NCBI GenBank assembly: GCA_963822095.1
Contig: CAWGGS010000071.1
Location: 1 to 64,000 of the forward strand
Source: CAWGGS01 sp963822095
GTDB taxonomy: Bacteria; Desulfobacterota; Desulfobulbia; Desulfobulbales; Desulfocapsaceae
DNA: 64,000 bases
Direction: 5' to 3'
Part shown: positions 55,671-64,000 of the stretch, one piece after another
How positions within the stretch are numbered: the stretch's first letter is position 1
How the letters are laid out: each line of letters begins with the position of its first letter
Made by a program: the position numbers and the translations under genes
The notes under the pieces: generated by a model
Told to the model about the DNA's origin: nothing
Seen by the model: the letters and a program-made list of their open reading frames with translations, nothing else
Databases searched by the model: none

Positions 55671-56659
55671 AAAAAGTCCTGGTTACAGGTGGTGGAGGAT
55701 TTGTCGGGAGATCTGTTGTCAAAGCTCTGTGCCAAAGAGGCGTTGATTGCCTTATCGTTGGCAGGAACCGTTATCCTGATTTGGAGAAAATAGGCGCGGT
55801 CAGCTGTGTCGGAGATATTCGGGATCAGGATTTTTTAGTTCGATCCGCACAAGATGTCGACACTGTGTTTCACGTGGCATCACTTACTGGAATCTGGGGG
55901 AAATGGTCAGAGTATTATTCCATTAATGTCCAGGGGACTAAAAACGTCCTCACTGCCTGTCTGGAAAATTCGGTTTCAAGACTTATCTATACATCAACGC
56001 CGTCCGTAGTCTTTGCAGGAACTGATATCTACAATGGTGACGAAACACTTCCTTATGCAGAGACCTTTCTGTGTCATTACGCCCATACCAAAACATTGGC
56101 GGAAAGAATGGTTTTGCAGGCCAGTTCCGGTTCATTGGTCACCTGTGCCCTGAGGCCGCATCTTATCTGGGGACCAGGAGATCCTCACCTGATTCCGAGG
56201 CTCCTTGAAAGGGGCCAAAAAAGACAGCTGAAGCTTGTGGGAAAAGGGGATAACCTCGTCGATATTTCCTATATAGATAATGTGGCCCATGCACATCTGC
56301 TTGCTGCCGACAATCTCGAAGGATCACACTCAGCTGCCGGAAAGGCCTATTTTATAAGTCAAGGGAAACCTGTTAATCTGTGGCAGTGGATTAATACTCT
56401 GTTCCAAGATGTCGGTGTCCCGCCGGTGACCCGAACTGTTCCTTTTGCCCTGGCCTATGGAGCAGGAACGATTTTAGAGTCGGTATATAAAATATCATTT
56501 TGTGAAAATGAGCCGAAAATGACACGATTCCTAGCAGAACAATTAGCAAAATCCCACTATTTTTCCATTGAAAATGCCCGTAGGGATCTTGGATATGCAC
56601 CAATTGTATCCACCGAAGAGGGCATGAAGCGATTATTGAATTGGATACGAATACCATGA
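55667..56659 (+). CDS. oleD: OleD-like beta-ketoacid reductase (extended SDR)
   Basis: A 330-residue extended short-chain dehydrogenase: VLVTGGGGFVGRSVVKAL for NADPH, the YTSTPSVVFAG segment and YAHTKTLAE with the catalytic Tyr-x-x-x-Lys. OleD reduces 2-alkyl-3-ketoacid to the hydroxy acid that OleC cyclises. It overlaps oleC by four bases and the following M48 peptidase gene by four bases, so all are translationally coupled. Confidence 0.9.
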   Translation: MKKVLVTGGGGFVGRSVVKALCQRGVDCLIVGRNRYPDLEKIGAVSCVGDIRDQDFLVRSAQDVDTVFHVASLTGIWGKWSEYYSINVQGTKNVLTACLENSVSRLIYTSTPSVVFAGTDIYNGDETLPYAETFLCHYAHTKTLAERMVLQASSGSLVTCALRPHLIWGPGDPHLIPRLLERGQKRQLKLVGKGDNLVDISYIDNVAHAHLLAADNLEGSHSAAGKAYFISQGKPVNLWQWINTLFQDVGVPPVTRTVPFALAYGAGTILESVYKISFCENEPKMTRFLAEQLAKSHYFSIENARRDLGYAPIVSTEEGMKRLLNWIRIP

Positions 56660-58095
56660 AGAAATTGATAAAAAAATGCTGTGTTTCCTTGTTAATTCTG
56701 GGTCTTATAAATTTGAATTATATGACTTCTGCGTATGGCTTTTCCATTGGAGAGGAGCGTGAAGTCGGAGAGAAATTACTGTTTACGGTTCGGTCCAATT
56801 TTAATCTTATCGATGACCCGGATATCCATCAATACTTGAACAATCTCGGGCAGGAAGTTGTGTCGGTTGCTGGCCCTCAATTCTTTCAATTTCGGTTCTT
56901 TGTAATTAATGACAAAGAGTTTAATGCCTTTTCGGCTTTTTCCGGAATGATCTTTTTCTATTCCGGTCTTATTGAAATGATGAACTCAGAGAACCAACTG
57001 GTATCGGTTATGGCCCATGAAATCGGTCACACCGTCAAAAGACATTTGGCCTCAAGGATTGAGAAAGGGAAAGTGCTCTCGATAGGAACCATTGCTTTGG
57101 CGCTTGCTGCTCTTGCCATGGGAGGAGGGGTGGCAACCCAGGCCTTGCTGACCGGATCGATGGCCACCAATCAAAGCCTAAACCTGCATTTTAGCAGGGC
57201 CGATGAAAACGAGGCCGACCTTCTTGCATATGGTTGGATGAAAAAATTAGGGAGAAATCCTGAAGCAATGGAAAAGATGCTGCAGACCATGCGGAGAATA
57301 ACCCGGTATCGCACTGGTAAAGTTCCACAATATCTTTTGACCCATCCTGACCCGGAGGCACGGTTAGATTATGTAGACTCTTTGCTGGTGAAGGATAAAA
57401 AGATATTACCGAAACTTAAGAAAGGTGATGATTTTGCTTTTTTAAGATTCAAATACAGAATAATGGCACAGGCTGATGATGGCTCAGCATTTAGATCGTA
57501 TCTTGCAGAGAAACTGGCTGACCCTCATTCTTCCAAGCTTGCCGTTACTATGGCAACCTTTGGTCTTTCCCAACTCGATAGCGCAGAGAGCAATTTTGAC
57601 AGCAGTCTTGAAGAGATCGATAAAGTAATACAGGCATATCCGGACAGGAAAATTCTTCTGGATGATAAAGGTGTTATCGAGTTTAAGGCAGGTAAATTCA
57701 ACAGTGCCCTGCAGACACTGACGCGGGCATATAAACAAGATCCCGGTGATTATTATGCCGCTTTCTCTTTGGCTAAAGTGCAGATGGTTATGAACAATTT
57801 GAAGGAAGCAGAGCGGCTCTTCAAGATTGTTGCCAATGAGATGCCCGAATATCCCCAGGTGTACTATGAACTCGGACAGATAAATGCCAACCAGAAAAAA
57901 GTGGGAGATTCAACCTGTTATCTTGGAGACTATTACTACTATTCAGGTAAGATAAAACTTGCGAGACAGGCATTTAAAAAGGCTCTGGCCCTAAAGGATC
58001 TCAGTAGTGACTTGAAGAAAAATGCCCTTGAGAAAATTAAAACCATGGACCGTATTGAAGGAAAAAAGGATACAGAGCAGGAAAAGAAGAAATAA
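56656..58095 (+). CDS. M48-family metallopeptidase with TPR repeats (BepA-like)
   Basis: A 479-residue exported protein. Signal peptide (about residues 1-28), M48 zinc peptidase domain with HEIGH in VMAHEIGHTVKRH and the third ligand Glu in ADENEADLLAYGWM, and C-terminal tetratricopeptide repeats (from about residue 310, including YAAFSLAKVQMVMNNLKEAERL). Related proteins such as BepA check outer-membrane protein assembly. The ATG at 56656 overlaps the oleD stop. The coupling to oleBCD is unusual but may be a neighbour effect. Confidence 0.88.
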   Translation: MKKLIKKCCVSLLILGLINLNYMTSAYGFSIGEEREVGEKLLFTVRSNFNLIDDPDIHQYLNNLGQEVVSVAGPQFFQFRFFVINDKEFNAFSAFSGMIFFYSGLIEMMNSENQLVSVMAHEIGHTVKRHLASRIEKGKVLSIGTIALALAALAMGGGVATQALLTGSMATNQSLNLHFSRADENEADLLAYGWMKKLGRNPEAMEKMLQTMRRITRYRTGKVPQYLLTHPDPEARLDYVDSLLVKDKKILPKLKKGDDFAFLRFKYRIMAQADDGSAFRSYLAEKLADPHSSKLAVTMATFGLSQLDSAESNFDSSLEEIDKVIQAYPDRKILLDDKGVIEFKAGKFNSALQTLTRAYKQDPGDYYAAFSLAKVQMVMNNLKEAERLFKIVANEMPEYPQVYYELGQINANQKKVGDSTCYLGDYYYYSGKIKLARQAFKKALALKDLSSDLKKNALEKIKTMDRIEGKKDTEQEKKK

Positions 58096-58111
58096 ATGGT
58101 AGATGAAGGTG

Positions 58112-58855
58112 TTAACCGCCCTCGTTGTTGCCCGTGAGATAGATGAGGAACTCTTTGTTTCCTTTAGGGCCCAGGAGTGGAGAGGGGACGATACCTTCTT
58201 CCTTGAGACCATGGCACAAAGCAAAGGATTTGACCATATCAAGTGCCTGCTCATGAAACTGGGGATCCTTTACAACGCCGCCCCGATCGATATTTTTTTT
58301 GGGCAGCTCGAATTGCGGTTTGATCAACGCTAAAATTTTGCACTCTTTTTTAAAAAACGGAAAGACGATGGGGATGAGTTTTGTAAGGGAGATAAAGGAA
58401 GCATCAAAAACCGCCAGATCAATGCATTGATCTATCTGATCCGTTGTTAATTTCCTCGCATTAAAACGCTCGATTACGATGACCCGGGGGTCTTGCCTCA
58501 GCTTCCAGTCTAATTGCCCATAGGCAACATCAACAGCATAAACTTTTGCAGCACCTCTTTTCAATAAGCAGTCTGTAAATCCACCGCTGGAGGCCCCAAC
58601 ATCCAAACAGATTTTGTCGATAATGTCGATCCCAAAGTGGGCAAGACCAGCTTCAAGCTTGAGCCCTCCTCTGGATACGTAAGGGCATTTTGCCTTTTTA
58701 ACCCTGATGTTGACATCACTTTTAAAAAGGCTGCCTGCTTTATCCGAGACCTCATCGTTGACCAGGACCTTGCCGGCACCGATAAGGGCTCGGGCGGTTA
58801 GAATATTTTCCGCCAGGTTGTGTTTAAGCAGGAGCTGGTCCAGGCGAATTTTCAA
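58112..58855 (-). CDS. tlyA: TlyA-family rRNA 2'-O-methyltransferase
   Basis: A 247-residue protein with an S4 RNA-binding domain (KIRLDQLLLKHNLAENILTA) followed by an FtsJ-like methyltransferase: CLDVGASSGGFTDCLL as the SAM site, VYAVDVAYGQLDWKL and LIKPQFELPKK. It methylates ribosomal RNA ribose; the older 'hemolysin' label is a misnomer. It lies 16 bases downstream of cpoB and is convergent with the M48 gene. Confidence 0.92.
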   Translation of the reverse strand: MKIRLDQLLLKHNLAENILTARALIGAGKVLVNDEVSDKAGSLFKSDVNIRVKKAKCPYVSRGGLKLEAGLAHFGIDIIDKICLDVGASSGGFTDCLLKRGAAKVYAVDVAYGQLDWKLRQDPRVIVIERFNARKLTTDQIDQCIDLAVFDASFISLTKLIPIVFPFFKKECKILALIKPQFELPKKNIDRGGVVKDPQFHEQALDMVKSFALCHGLKEEGIVPSPLLGPKGNKEFLIYLTGNNEGG

Positions 58856-58871
58856 GTATTTCCTTCCAAGA

Positions 58872-59897
58872 TTAAAGACTTCCTAATTTTTTCTTTGCCT
58901 GTATTGCTTCCGGAGAACTGCTGTATTCAGTTAATATTTTTTTGTAAATAATCTTGGCAGTATCCTTATCAGAGAGTTTTTCGAAGGCCAGTCCCTGACG
59001 CAAGAGTGCGGCTGGGGTTTTCGAACTCTGAGGAAAATTGGAAACAATTTTCTGGTATTGAAGAATGGCCTGATCAAAATCTTTCTGTTTAAACAGGCAC
59101 TCTCCCATCATATACCTGGCGTCAATACTTTTTACGCCGGTTTCATTTTTACCGATAAAAGCCTCAAACTGTTTAAATGCAGTTGAATAATTTCCTTTAT
59201 TATATTGGGCCATTGCCAGGCCGAATGCGTCATTCCCGTTTGAGGTATCGGTCTTTGCAGTCTTTGGTTTCGTCTCTGAAACTGCGGGTGTGGTATCCTT
59301 TTCTGTTGCAGCCCCGTTGTGTGTAATACCTGATATGATCTCTTTCCTTTTGTCGGGAGTGATATGTGGCGTTGTTTCTGTCTTGCGAAGATTATAACCT
59401 GACTCTTTTGCTTTGGCTCTTGCTTCTTCGGCTCGTTTGCTCGCTTGACGAGCTCTTCTTTCGGCCTCCTTGAGCTTGGCCGTCTGCAGAGCAGCAAGCT
59501 TGTGTGAAAGCTCGGCAAGTTTGGCCTCTCTGAGTTTTTCCTGTTCTTGATTTTGCTTGAGGATGGCTTCCCTTTCTTCGGAGGACTTAGCGGAATAAGA
59601 TTTGAAAGAACTTTCAAGTTCTTTGTTTTGTTCGTTAAGCATCCTATTCATATGCGCAGTTTCTTCCAGCTGGCCTTTAAGGTTTTGAATTTCAGTTTGG
59701 AGCTGATCGATTTGATCGGACGAGGCAGCCTGACGTTTTTGCATGTCTGGCATGGTGTCACTCTTCATTTGTTCAATCTTGTTGTTGAGGACTCGAATTT
59801 GATACGTTAATCGACTGACCTCATCTTGAGATGCGCAGTGAACTAAGAATGGAGAGATTGCCAATGTTATGAGTACATTTCGAATTAGTTTTTTCAT
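58872..59897 (-). CDS. cpoB: CpoB/YbgF-like Tol-associated protein
   Basis: A 341-residue periplasmic protein. Hydrophobic signal (residues 1-20) ends with LVHC, an imperfect lipobox, so Cys21 could be lipidated. Residues 24-170 are a coiled coil (long Glu/Gln/Lys heptads, with an Ala/Arg/Lys-rich stretch), and residues 225-341 carry three TPR repeats (AFGLAMAQYNKGNYSTAF, ARYMMGECLFKQKDFDQAI, ALLRQGLAFEKLSDKDTA). In E. coli CpoB links Tol to cell-wall synthesis. It sits directly after tolB. Confidence 0.88.
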   Translation of the reverse strand: MKKLIRNVLITLAISPFLVHCASQDEVSRLTYQIRVLNNKIEQMKSDTMPDMQKRQAASSDQIDQLQTEIQNLKGQLEETAHMNRMLNEQNKELESSFKSYSAKSSEEREAILKQNQEQEKLREAKLAELSHKLAALQTAKLKEAERRARQASKRAEEARAKAKESGYNLRKTETTPHITPDKRKEIISGITHNGAATEKDTTPAVSETKPKTAKTDTSNGNDAFGLAMAQYNKGNYSTAFKQFEAFIGKNETGVKSIDARYMMGECLFKQKDFDQAILQYQKIVSNFPQSSKTPAALLRQGLAFEKLSDKDTAKIIYKKILTEYSSSPEAIQAKKKLGSL

Positions 59898-59932
59898 ATC
59901 AATTAGTAATGGGTGTAAAGTTAATGGGAAAA

Positions 59933-61231
59933 TTACTGTTCCTTTGCCCAGCGTGGATAGGATTGACTTCCCGGAAAAGAAAAGAGCTGGCGTTGGTAGC
60001 TTCCGTTTTTCATCATAACGTAAATTTTATGAATACCACCTAAAAGTTTGGAAAAGACTATCTGATTTCCGTCTGGCGACCAGGCAGGGCTTTCATCATT
60101 GGTAAGATCCCTGGTGATCTGGGTCGGCTTTGCGTTAGGGGTTGGCCGAATAGTCCAAATTTGATACAGACCATTATTCAGACTTGAATAGACAATGAGG
60201 TCTTCCTTGGGAGACCAATCGGGTTCGGCATTTTCCAATCCGGTAAATGTAAGGCGCTGTACTTTTTTACTTGCAAGGTCCATAAGATAAAGTTGAGGCT
60301 TTCCGCTTCTGTCTGAGACGAATACGATTCGTTTACCATCGTTTGAAAACGATGCGGAAACGTTGATGCCTTCATTCTTTGTTAACTGTTCGAGCATTCT
60401 GCCTCGCCTGTCCAGGAGATAGAGATCGGGGTTCCCTTTCATCGAGAGGGTTACGACCATGGTTTTGCCATCGGGGGACCAAGCTGGAGCAAGATTCATC
60501 CCTTTCCGTCGGGATAAAGCCCGCGTTGTTACGCTCTGGCGCAAGTCGGTTATGTATAGATTCTGGTTTCCTGTATGATATGACGTGTAGCTGAGAAAAA
60601 GACCATCGGGAGTAAAACGAGGAGAAACCACCAGATTATGATGCCGAGTTACCTGACGGAAATGAAGACCGAGAATATCAGTGAGATAAATCTCTTTTAC
60701 TCTATGGTTCAGTGAGACAAAAGCGATCTGTGATGAGGCGATTCCTGGTTCACCTGTGAGTTCTTTTATGACATTGTCACAAAACCTGAAAACCATCTTC
60801 TCTTTTAGCTTCTCTGGTCCGCTGAAAGATTTCCCCAGAAGGAAATTTCCACTGGTAACATCTAATAATCTCAATTCGAGAGAAAGCTCACCTGAAGACT
60901 CGGAATATTGACCCAGGACAACATAATCAGCTCCTAGATTTTTCCAATCAGCACTTTGTGAACCTCTGTAGGATTTATCCGGAAGGACCTTGATGATCCC
61001 ATGGAATTGCAAAGCTCTTCCCAGAATATCAGCGAGCTTTTTTCCGAGAATTTGGTTTTGACCCTGAGGGTTTTTATCAGCAAACCAGGGTATCGCAAAG
61101 TTAATTTTTCTCGCTTCCGGAGACGTAATATCTAAAATCACTCCTCCTGCAGCAAAGGCGGAAGCCGAGAAAAAATATGTCCAGAAGATAAGGAGGCAGA
61201 CCAAAATTTGTATAACAGCCGATTTTTTCAT
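59933..61231 (-). CDS. tolB: TolB, Tol system periplasmic beta-propeller protein
   Basis: A 432-residue protein with signal peptide (residues 1-27), an N-terminal domain (VILDITSPEARKINFAIPWF) and a six-bladed propeller with repeated SPDGKTM/FSNDGKRIVFVSDR-type blades. It acts in the periplasm in outer-membrane constriction during division. It lies two bases after tolA. The following gene is cpoB; there is no pal gene between them, unlike most tol clusters. Confidence 0.93.
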   Translation of the reverse strand: MKKSAVIQILVCLLIFWTYFFSASAFAAGGVILDITSPEARKINFAIPWFADKNPQGQNQILGKKLADILGRALQFHGIIKVLPDKSYRGSQSADWKNLGADYVVLGQYSESSGELSLELRLLDVTSGNFLLGKSFSGPEKLKEKMVFRFCDNVIKELTGEPGIASSQIAFVSLNHRVKEIYLTDILGLHFRQVTRHHNLVVSPRFTPDGLFLSYTSYHTGNQNLYITDLRQSVTTRALSRRKGMNLAPAWSPDGKTMVVTLSMKGNPDLYLLDRRGRMLEQLTKNEGINVSASFSNDGKRIVFVSDRSGKPQLYLMDLASKKVQRLTFTGLENAEPDWSPKEDLIVYSSLNNGLYQIWTIRPTPNAKPTQITRDLTNDESPAWSPDGNQIVFSKLLGGIHKIYVMMKNGSYQRQLFSFPGSQSYPRWAKEQ

Positions 61232-61233
61232 AT

Positions 61234-62136
61234 TTATTGAATTCCTGTAGGTTTAAAACGAAGTCCTATTTCTATCTCTGTTTTATTCAAAGCTGACGGT
61301 ATTCGTGGAAGTGGTACGGCATCATGAAGCGTTTTTTCTACATATTGGTCAAAGAACTTATCGCCCGAACCTTTTTCGAAATGCCGACTGACTATTATAC
61401 CTTCCCTGTTGATCGTAATCCAGATAATTGCAGTTAAGGAAGGATCCCAGGTTTTCATTTCGGGGAGCGCCCAATATTGTTGTACTCTGTTTGAGATAGC
61501 AGCGAAATATTGTTTTTCCACAGCGCTTGAATCGTTGTTGGAGCTGTTTTGGGTGCCACTTTGAGTTTTTTGGTTAGTACTGTTGTCATTGGTTTGAGGA
61601 GCAGGGGATGATGATCGCAGCAGCTGTTTGAGTTCCTCGGCTGCAATCCGTGCTTCCTGTTCTGCTTTTTGTTGGGCTCGTAAAGATTCGGAAAGTCGTA
61701 TTCGATGAATCTTCTCGAGTTCTTTACGTTTTTCAAGGGCTTGCAATTTTCGGATTCTGTTATTGATAAGCTCGTCGTATTTCGGATCTCTTGCTAGTTT
61801 TCTCTTAAGAGGTTTGAGAGAGACAGCTTTCTTTGTCAATGTCGGGGGTGGTATAGGTGTAGGGACGGCTGCTTTTTTAGCAACAGGTTGGGGGACTTGG
61901 ATCTTTACCTCTTTGACCTTTACTTCAGGCGGTGTTTTTCGAGAAACCGCTTTGGGTTTTTGACGGGGAGCTGTTTTAGGGGTTGGTTCTGCAAGATTAA
62001 CCAGATTTACGGTATAAATTTCCGGGTGTATCGGCCTGCTGCGAAAGAGATTAGGAATATAAATAACTGCCAGTACCAGCAGAACATGGAGTCCTATGGC
62101 AAGGTTGAGTGGGAGTTTCCACTCGTTAGTATTCAT
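61234..62136 (-). CDS. tolA: TolA/TonB-like energy transducer
   Basis: A 300-residue protein with one N-terminal membrane helix (about residues 8-27), a long Pro/Lys/Glu/Ala-rich stretch (residues 40-170, including KAVSRKTPPEVKVKEV and coiled-coil EQEARIAAEELKQLL), and a C-terminal TolA/TonB domain (AISNRVQQYWALPEMKTW to IEIGLRFKP). I start at the ATG at 62136 with AGGTGT just upstream; a GTG at 62163 is possible. It carries force from TolQR to TolB. Confidence 0.88.
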   Translation of the reverse strand: MNTNEWKLPLNLAIGLHVLLVLAVIYIPNLFRSRPIHPEIYTVNLVNLAEPTPKTAPRQKPKAVSRKTPPEVKVKEVKIQVPQPVAKKAAVPTPIPPPTLTKKAVSLKPLKRKLARDPKYDELINNRIRKLQALEKRKELEKIHRIRLSESLRAQQKAEQEARIAAEELKQLLRSSSPAPQTNDNSTNQKTQSGTQNSSNNDSSAVEKQYFAAISNRVQQYWALPEMKTWDPSLTAIIWITINREGIIVSRHFEKGSGDKFFDQYVEKTLHDAVPLPRIPSALNKTEIEIGLRFKPTGIQ

Positions 62137-62167
62137 ATATGACACCTGAAATTCTCGATACACGATC

Positions 62168-62587
62168 TTAGAACGTTTTTTCCGAAGGTTTGGTTACCAT
62201 CCCCAATTTTTCGAATCCTGCTCTTTTAATATCGGCCATCACAGAAACAACAACACCATAAGGAACATCCTTATCCGCCTGAAGAAAAATCGGATTCTTT
62301 TTTTTCGCATCGCTTAGCTTATGCAGCTGCTCAAAGAGCAGAGCCCGGTTAACTTTGATCTTACCCAAGCTGATCTCTCCATTTTTATCAATGGAGACTA
62401 TAGTCGGTTCGCTTTCCTGGCGCAGGGACTTGGCTGTGGTTTCAGGGAGATTGACATTTAGTCCCTGCGTCATCATTGGGGCGGTTACCATGAAAATTAT
62501 AAGTAGAACCAGCATGACATCAACAAGAGGTGTAACGTTGATGTCGGATACCAGACCTCTATGTCCATTGTTTCGACCAGGTCCCAT
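62168..62587 (-). CDS. tolR: TolR/ExbD proton channel subunit
   Basis: A 139-residue protein with a single N-terminal helix carrying the conserved Asp in INVTPLVDVMLVLLIIFMV, and a periplasmic domain (IVSIDKNGEISLGKIKV, PIFLQADKDVPYGVVVSVM). It works with TolQ as the proton-driven motor. It is separated from tolQ by about 40 bases. Confidence 0.93.
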   Translation of the reverse strand: MGPGRNNGHRGLVSDINVTPLVDVMLVLLIIFMVTAPMMTQGLNVNLPETTAKSLRQESEPTIVSIDKNGEISLGKIKVNRALLFEQLHKLSDAKKKNPIFLQADKDVPYGVVVSVMADIKRAGFEKLGMVTKPSEKTF

Positions 62588-62630
62588 AATGTTCCTTTAA
62601 GCGTTACTCTTTACAACATTTTACCAGATA

Positions 62631-63332
62631 TTAAACTCTGCTGATCATATCCCGTTCAACCAGATTGAGAAAATCTGTTGAAAAGATACTGACATTGTTG
62701 TCAATATCTGCGAGTCTGTTGGAATAATAGTTATAAAATATAACTGCCGGTATCGCTACTGCAAGACCTGCGGCTGTGGCAATAAGGGCTTCTGAAATTC
62801 CAGGAGCGACAACGGCAAGAGATGCTGAACCTCGTTGTCCGATATCGTGAAAAGAGGCCATAATTCCCCAAACGGTTCCGAATAGTCCGATAAAAGGGGT
62901 CGCGCTACCCGTGGTTGCCAGGAACGGCAGTGCCTTACCGAGTTGAGCGATCTCCTGGGACTCTGCTTTTCTAATGGCCCTTTTTAGATTATCCATGGTT
63001 GCCATTTGCATTTCCAGAGTCTCTTTGAGATCCTCATCTTCATTGCGGTTTCGAATACGGTTGATCTTCTGCAACTCGGAAAAACCTGCTGCGAAAACAG
63101 TTGCTTCGGGACTGTAGGGAAAGTCCTCGGTTGCCTTATTGGCTTCGCTGAGGTTACTGGATGACCAGAAAGATTCGATGAAATCCTCGGAGTCCAGCCG
63201 AACCTTTCTATAAAGGCGGGCCTTCATGAAAACAATGGCCCAAGATATTACAGAAAAGAAAAACAGCGTAAGCATAACCAATTGACTGATTGGTCCTGCG
63301 TGTAAAACCATATTTGAGATTGAGAGATGCAC
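62631..63332 (-). CDS. tolQ: TolQ/ExbB proton channel subunit
   Basis: A 233-residue inner-membrane protein with three helices and the MotA/ExbB signature (LPFLATTGSATPFIGLFGTVWGIM and ISEALIATAAGLAVAIPAVI). It is the first gene of the tol unit. The start is a GTG at 63332 (AAGGA upstream), with an ATG seven codons later as an alternative. The promoter probably lies within 63333-63814. Confidence 0.92.
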   Translation of the reverse strand: MHLSISNMVLHAGPISQLVMLTLFFFSVISWAIVFMKARLYRKVRLDSEDFIESFWSSSNLSEANKATEDFPYSPEATVFAAGFSELQKINRIRNRNEDEDLKETLEMQMATMDNLKRAIRKAESQEIAQLGKALPFLATTGSATPFIGLFGTVWGIMASFHDIGQRGSASLAVVAPGISEALIATAAGLAVAIPAVIFYNYYSNRLADIDNNVSIFSTDFLNLVERDMISRV

Positions 63333-63814
63333 TTCTAAGTTTCCTTTTTGCCATCAGACAGGGAGTGAAATTTATGCAATCCTTATAAGACAGTGTCGGA
63401 TTTGCGTGTGATCAGTTCTTTTCCTTTCAATTTTTTGGGTAGTTATTACGATTGTGATAAAACTTAAAAAACGTCCAACGCAGGCGCTCGTAGAAAGATT
63501 GTCTCTTCGAATGCGTACCTCTTGGGAATTCAATGTCGAGGTAACACCCCACAGATCCTTCGGGTGAATGGTTAAAATTGTATGATCAGGTTGATTCGAT
63601 GTATCTCATATTAAACTTTTTAATAATAAACGCTTATTAAAATAATTCAATATTAAGAGATGGATTTTTTTGTCAAACATCAAACAACCGATTGACTATA
63701 TAACCGGCAAGAAAGGGTGTCAGCAATTGTTTTTTTTAAGCTCCCCGAATATTTTTTGTCGGCTTTGACTAACCTTGCATGATCTAAGGGGCCGTCAGCA
63801 AATATCTATACTGT
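63333..63814. other. Intergenic region upstream of tolQ
   Basis: About 480 bases with no gene visible on either strand. It is AT-rich and presumably holds the tol operon promoter on the - strand. No clear promoter box can be assigned. Confidence 0.4.
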
Positions 63815-63914
63815 TATGCAACGTATCTCCTGGCCTGATGTTTTTCCACGGCGGGCCTCCGCGAGGTGCCCTCCAGTGACGGCCTCCGCATCCCGAGTTG
63901 TAGATACGTATGCT
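63815..63914. repeat. R1 palindromic intergenic repeat, copy D
   Basis: GCAACGTATCT (63818-63828) faces AGATACGTATGC (63902-63913), an inverted pair bounding the element. Inside, CGGCGGGCCTCCGCGAGGTG then CCCTCCAG matches the R1 core at 37526-37628 and the reverse of 18181-18283. No gene is present. Confidence 0.7.
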
Positions 63915-64000
63915 AAAATCGGATAAAGAGAAAAATTGTTCTTAACTTATTAAAGTAGCGGTAAATTCGATACGGAGCGCAGTCTTGTTTCCAATTTTCA

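Noticed and set aside
1..64000. CRISPR arrays, tRNA or rRNA genes
   Set aside because: No regularly spaced direct repeats, cloverleaf or rRNA-like sequences were noticed; a tRNA scan would be decisive.

Overview
The window looks like a chromosome segment of an anaerobic Desulfobacterota bacterium (sulfate-reducer type, probably Desulfobulbales-like). The evidence is a MetF/MetV-HdrA-MvhD gene cluster typical of acetyl-CoA-pathway anaerobes, in-frame UGA (selenocysteine) codons in four neighbouring iron-sulfur proteins, a rubredoxin fusion, a complete Tol trans-envelope set and many other Gram-negative envelope genes. I see no tRNA, rRNA, CRISPR array or intact insertion sequence.

Region 1 (about 0.8-21 kb, + strand) is a surface-polysaccharide island. 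It holds ten cytosolic-type glycosyltransferases (GT2 and GT4 folds), an FkbM methyltransferase, a decayed TylF-type methyltransferase, a radical SAM/SPASM protein, two DUF2304 membrane proteins, a GT-C-like integral membrane protein plus what looks like a truncated paralogue, an MBOAT O-acyltransferase paired with an SGNH-like protein, and a DUF218 protein. Stop/start overlaps, AT-rich patches, a frameshifted gene, an IS630 fragment and a duplicated module suggest an operon-like island that is being remodelled.

Region 2 (21-28.4 kb) is housekeeping: an HtrA protease, a CNNM/CorC-type CBS protein, leucyl aminopeptidase, an FAH-family enzyme, an OmpA-domain protein and a nitroreductase.

Region 3 (28.5-37.1 kb, - strand) is the highlight: hdrA - mvhD - mvhD - hdrBC-like - metV - metF, in order of transcription. 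ORF calling breaks four of these genes at UGA, but in each the reading frame continues with intact family sequence and the UGA sits where the family has a cysteine: CAM-U-VISP in HdrA, CCDY-U-GY in both MvhD copies, and NTE-U-GH in the HdrD/DsrK-like protein. HdrA is also a large fusion with a GltD-like NAD(P)H/FAD module inserted between two HdrA halves. Together these predict a selenium-rich, NAD(P)H-linked, possibly electron-bifurcating methylenetetrahydrofolate reductase complex.

Region 4 (38-52.9 kb) carries thiol peroxidase, a K+ channel, a DsbC-like protein with a CxxCH motif, an AI-2E-type permease, Lon, DegV, a PduO-type cobalamin adenosyltransferase, an FNR-type reductase, two cell-wall enzymes, a rubredoxin-DUF2231 fusion, DUF3124, YqeY and a HAD-like protein. 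Region 5 (53-58 kb) is oleBCD (long-chain olefin synthesis, without oleA) coupled to an M48 peptidase. Region 6 (58-63.3 kb, - strand) is tolQ-R-A-B-cpoB (without pal) followed by tlyA.

Two families of short dispersed palindromic repeats (called R1 and R2 here) occur at 18.2, 27.8, 37.4-37.9 and 63.8 kb, always between genes.
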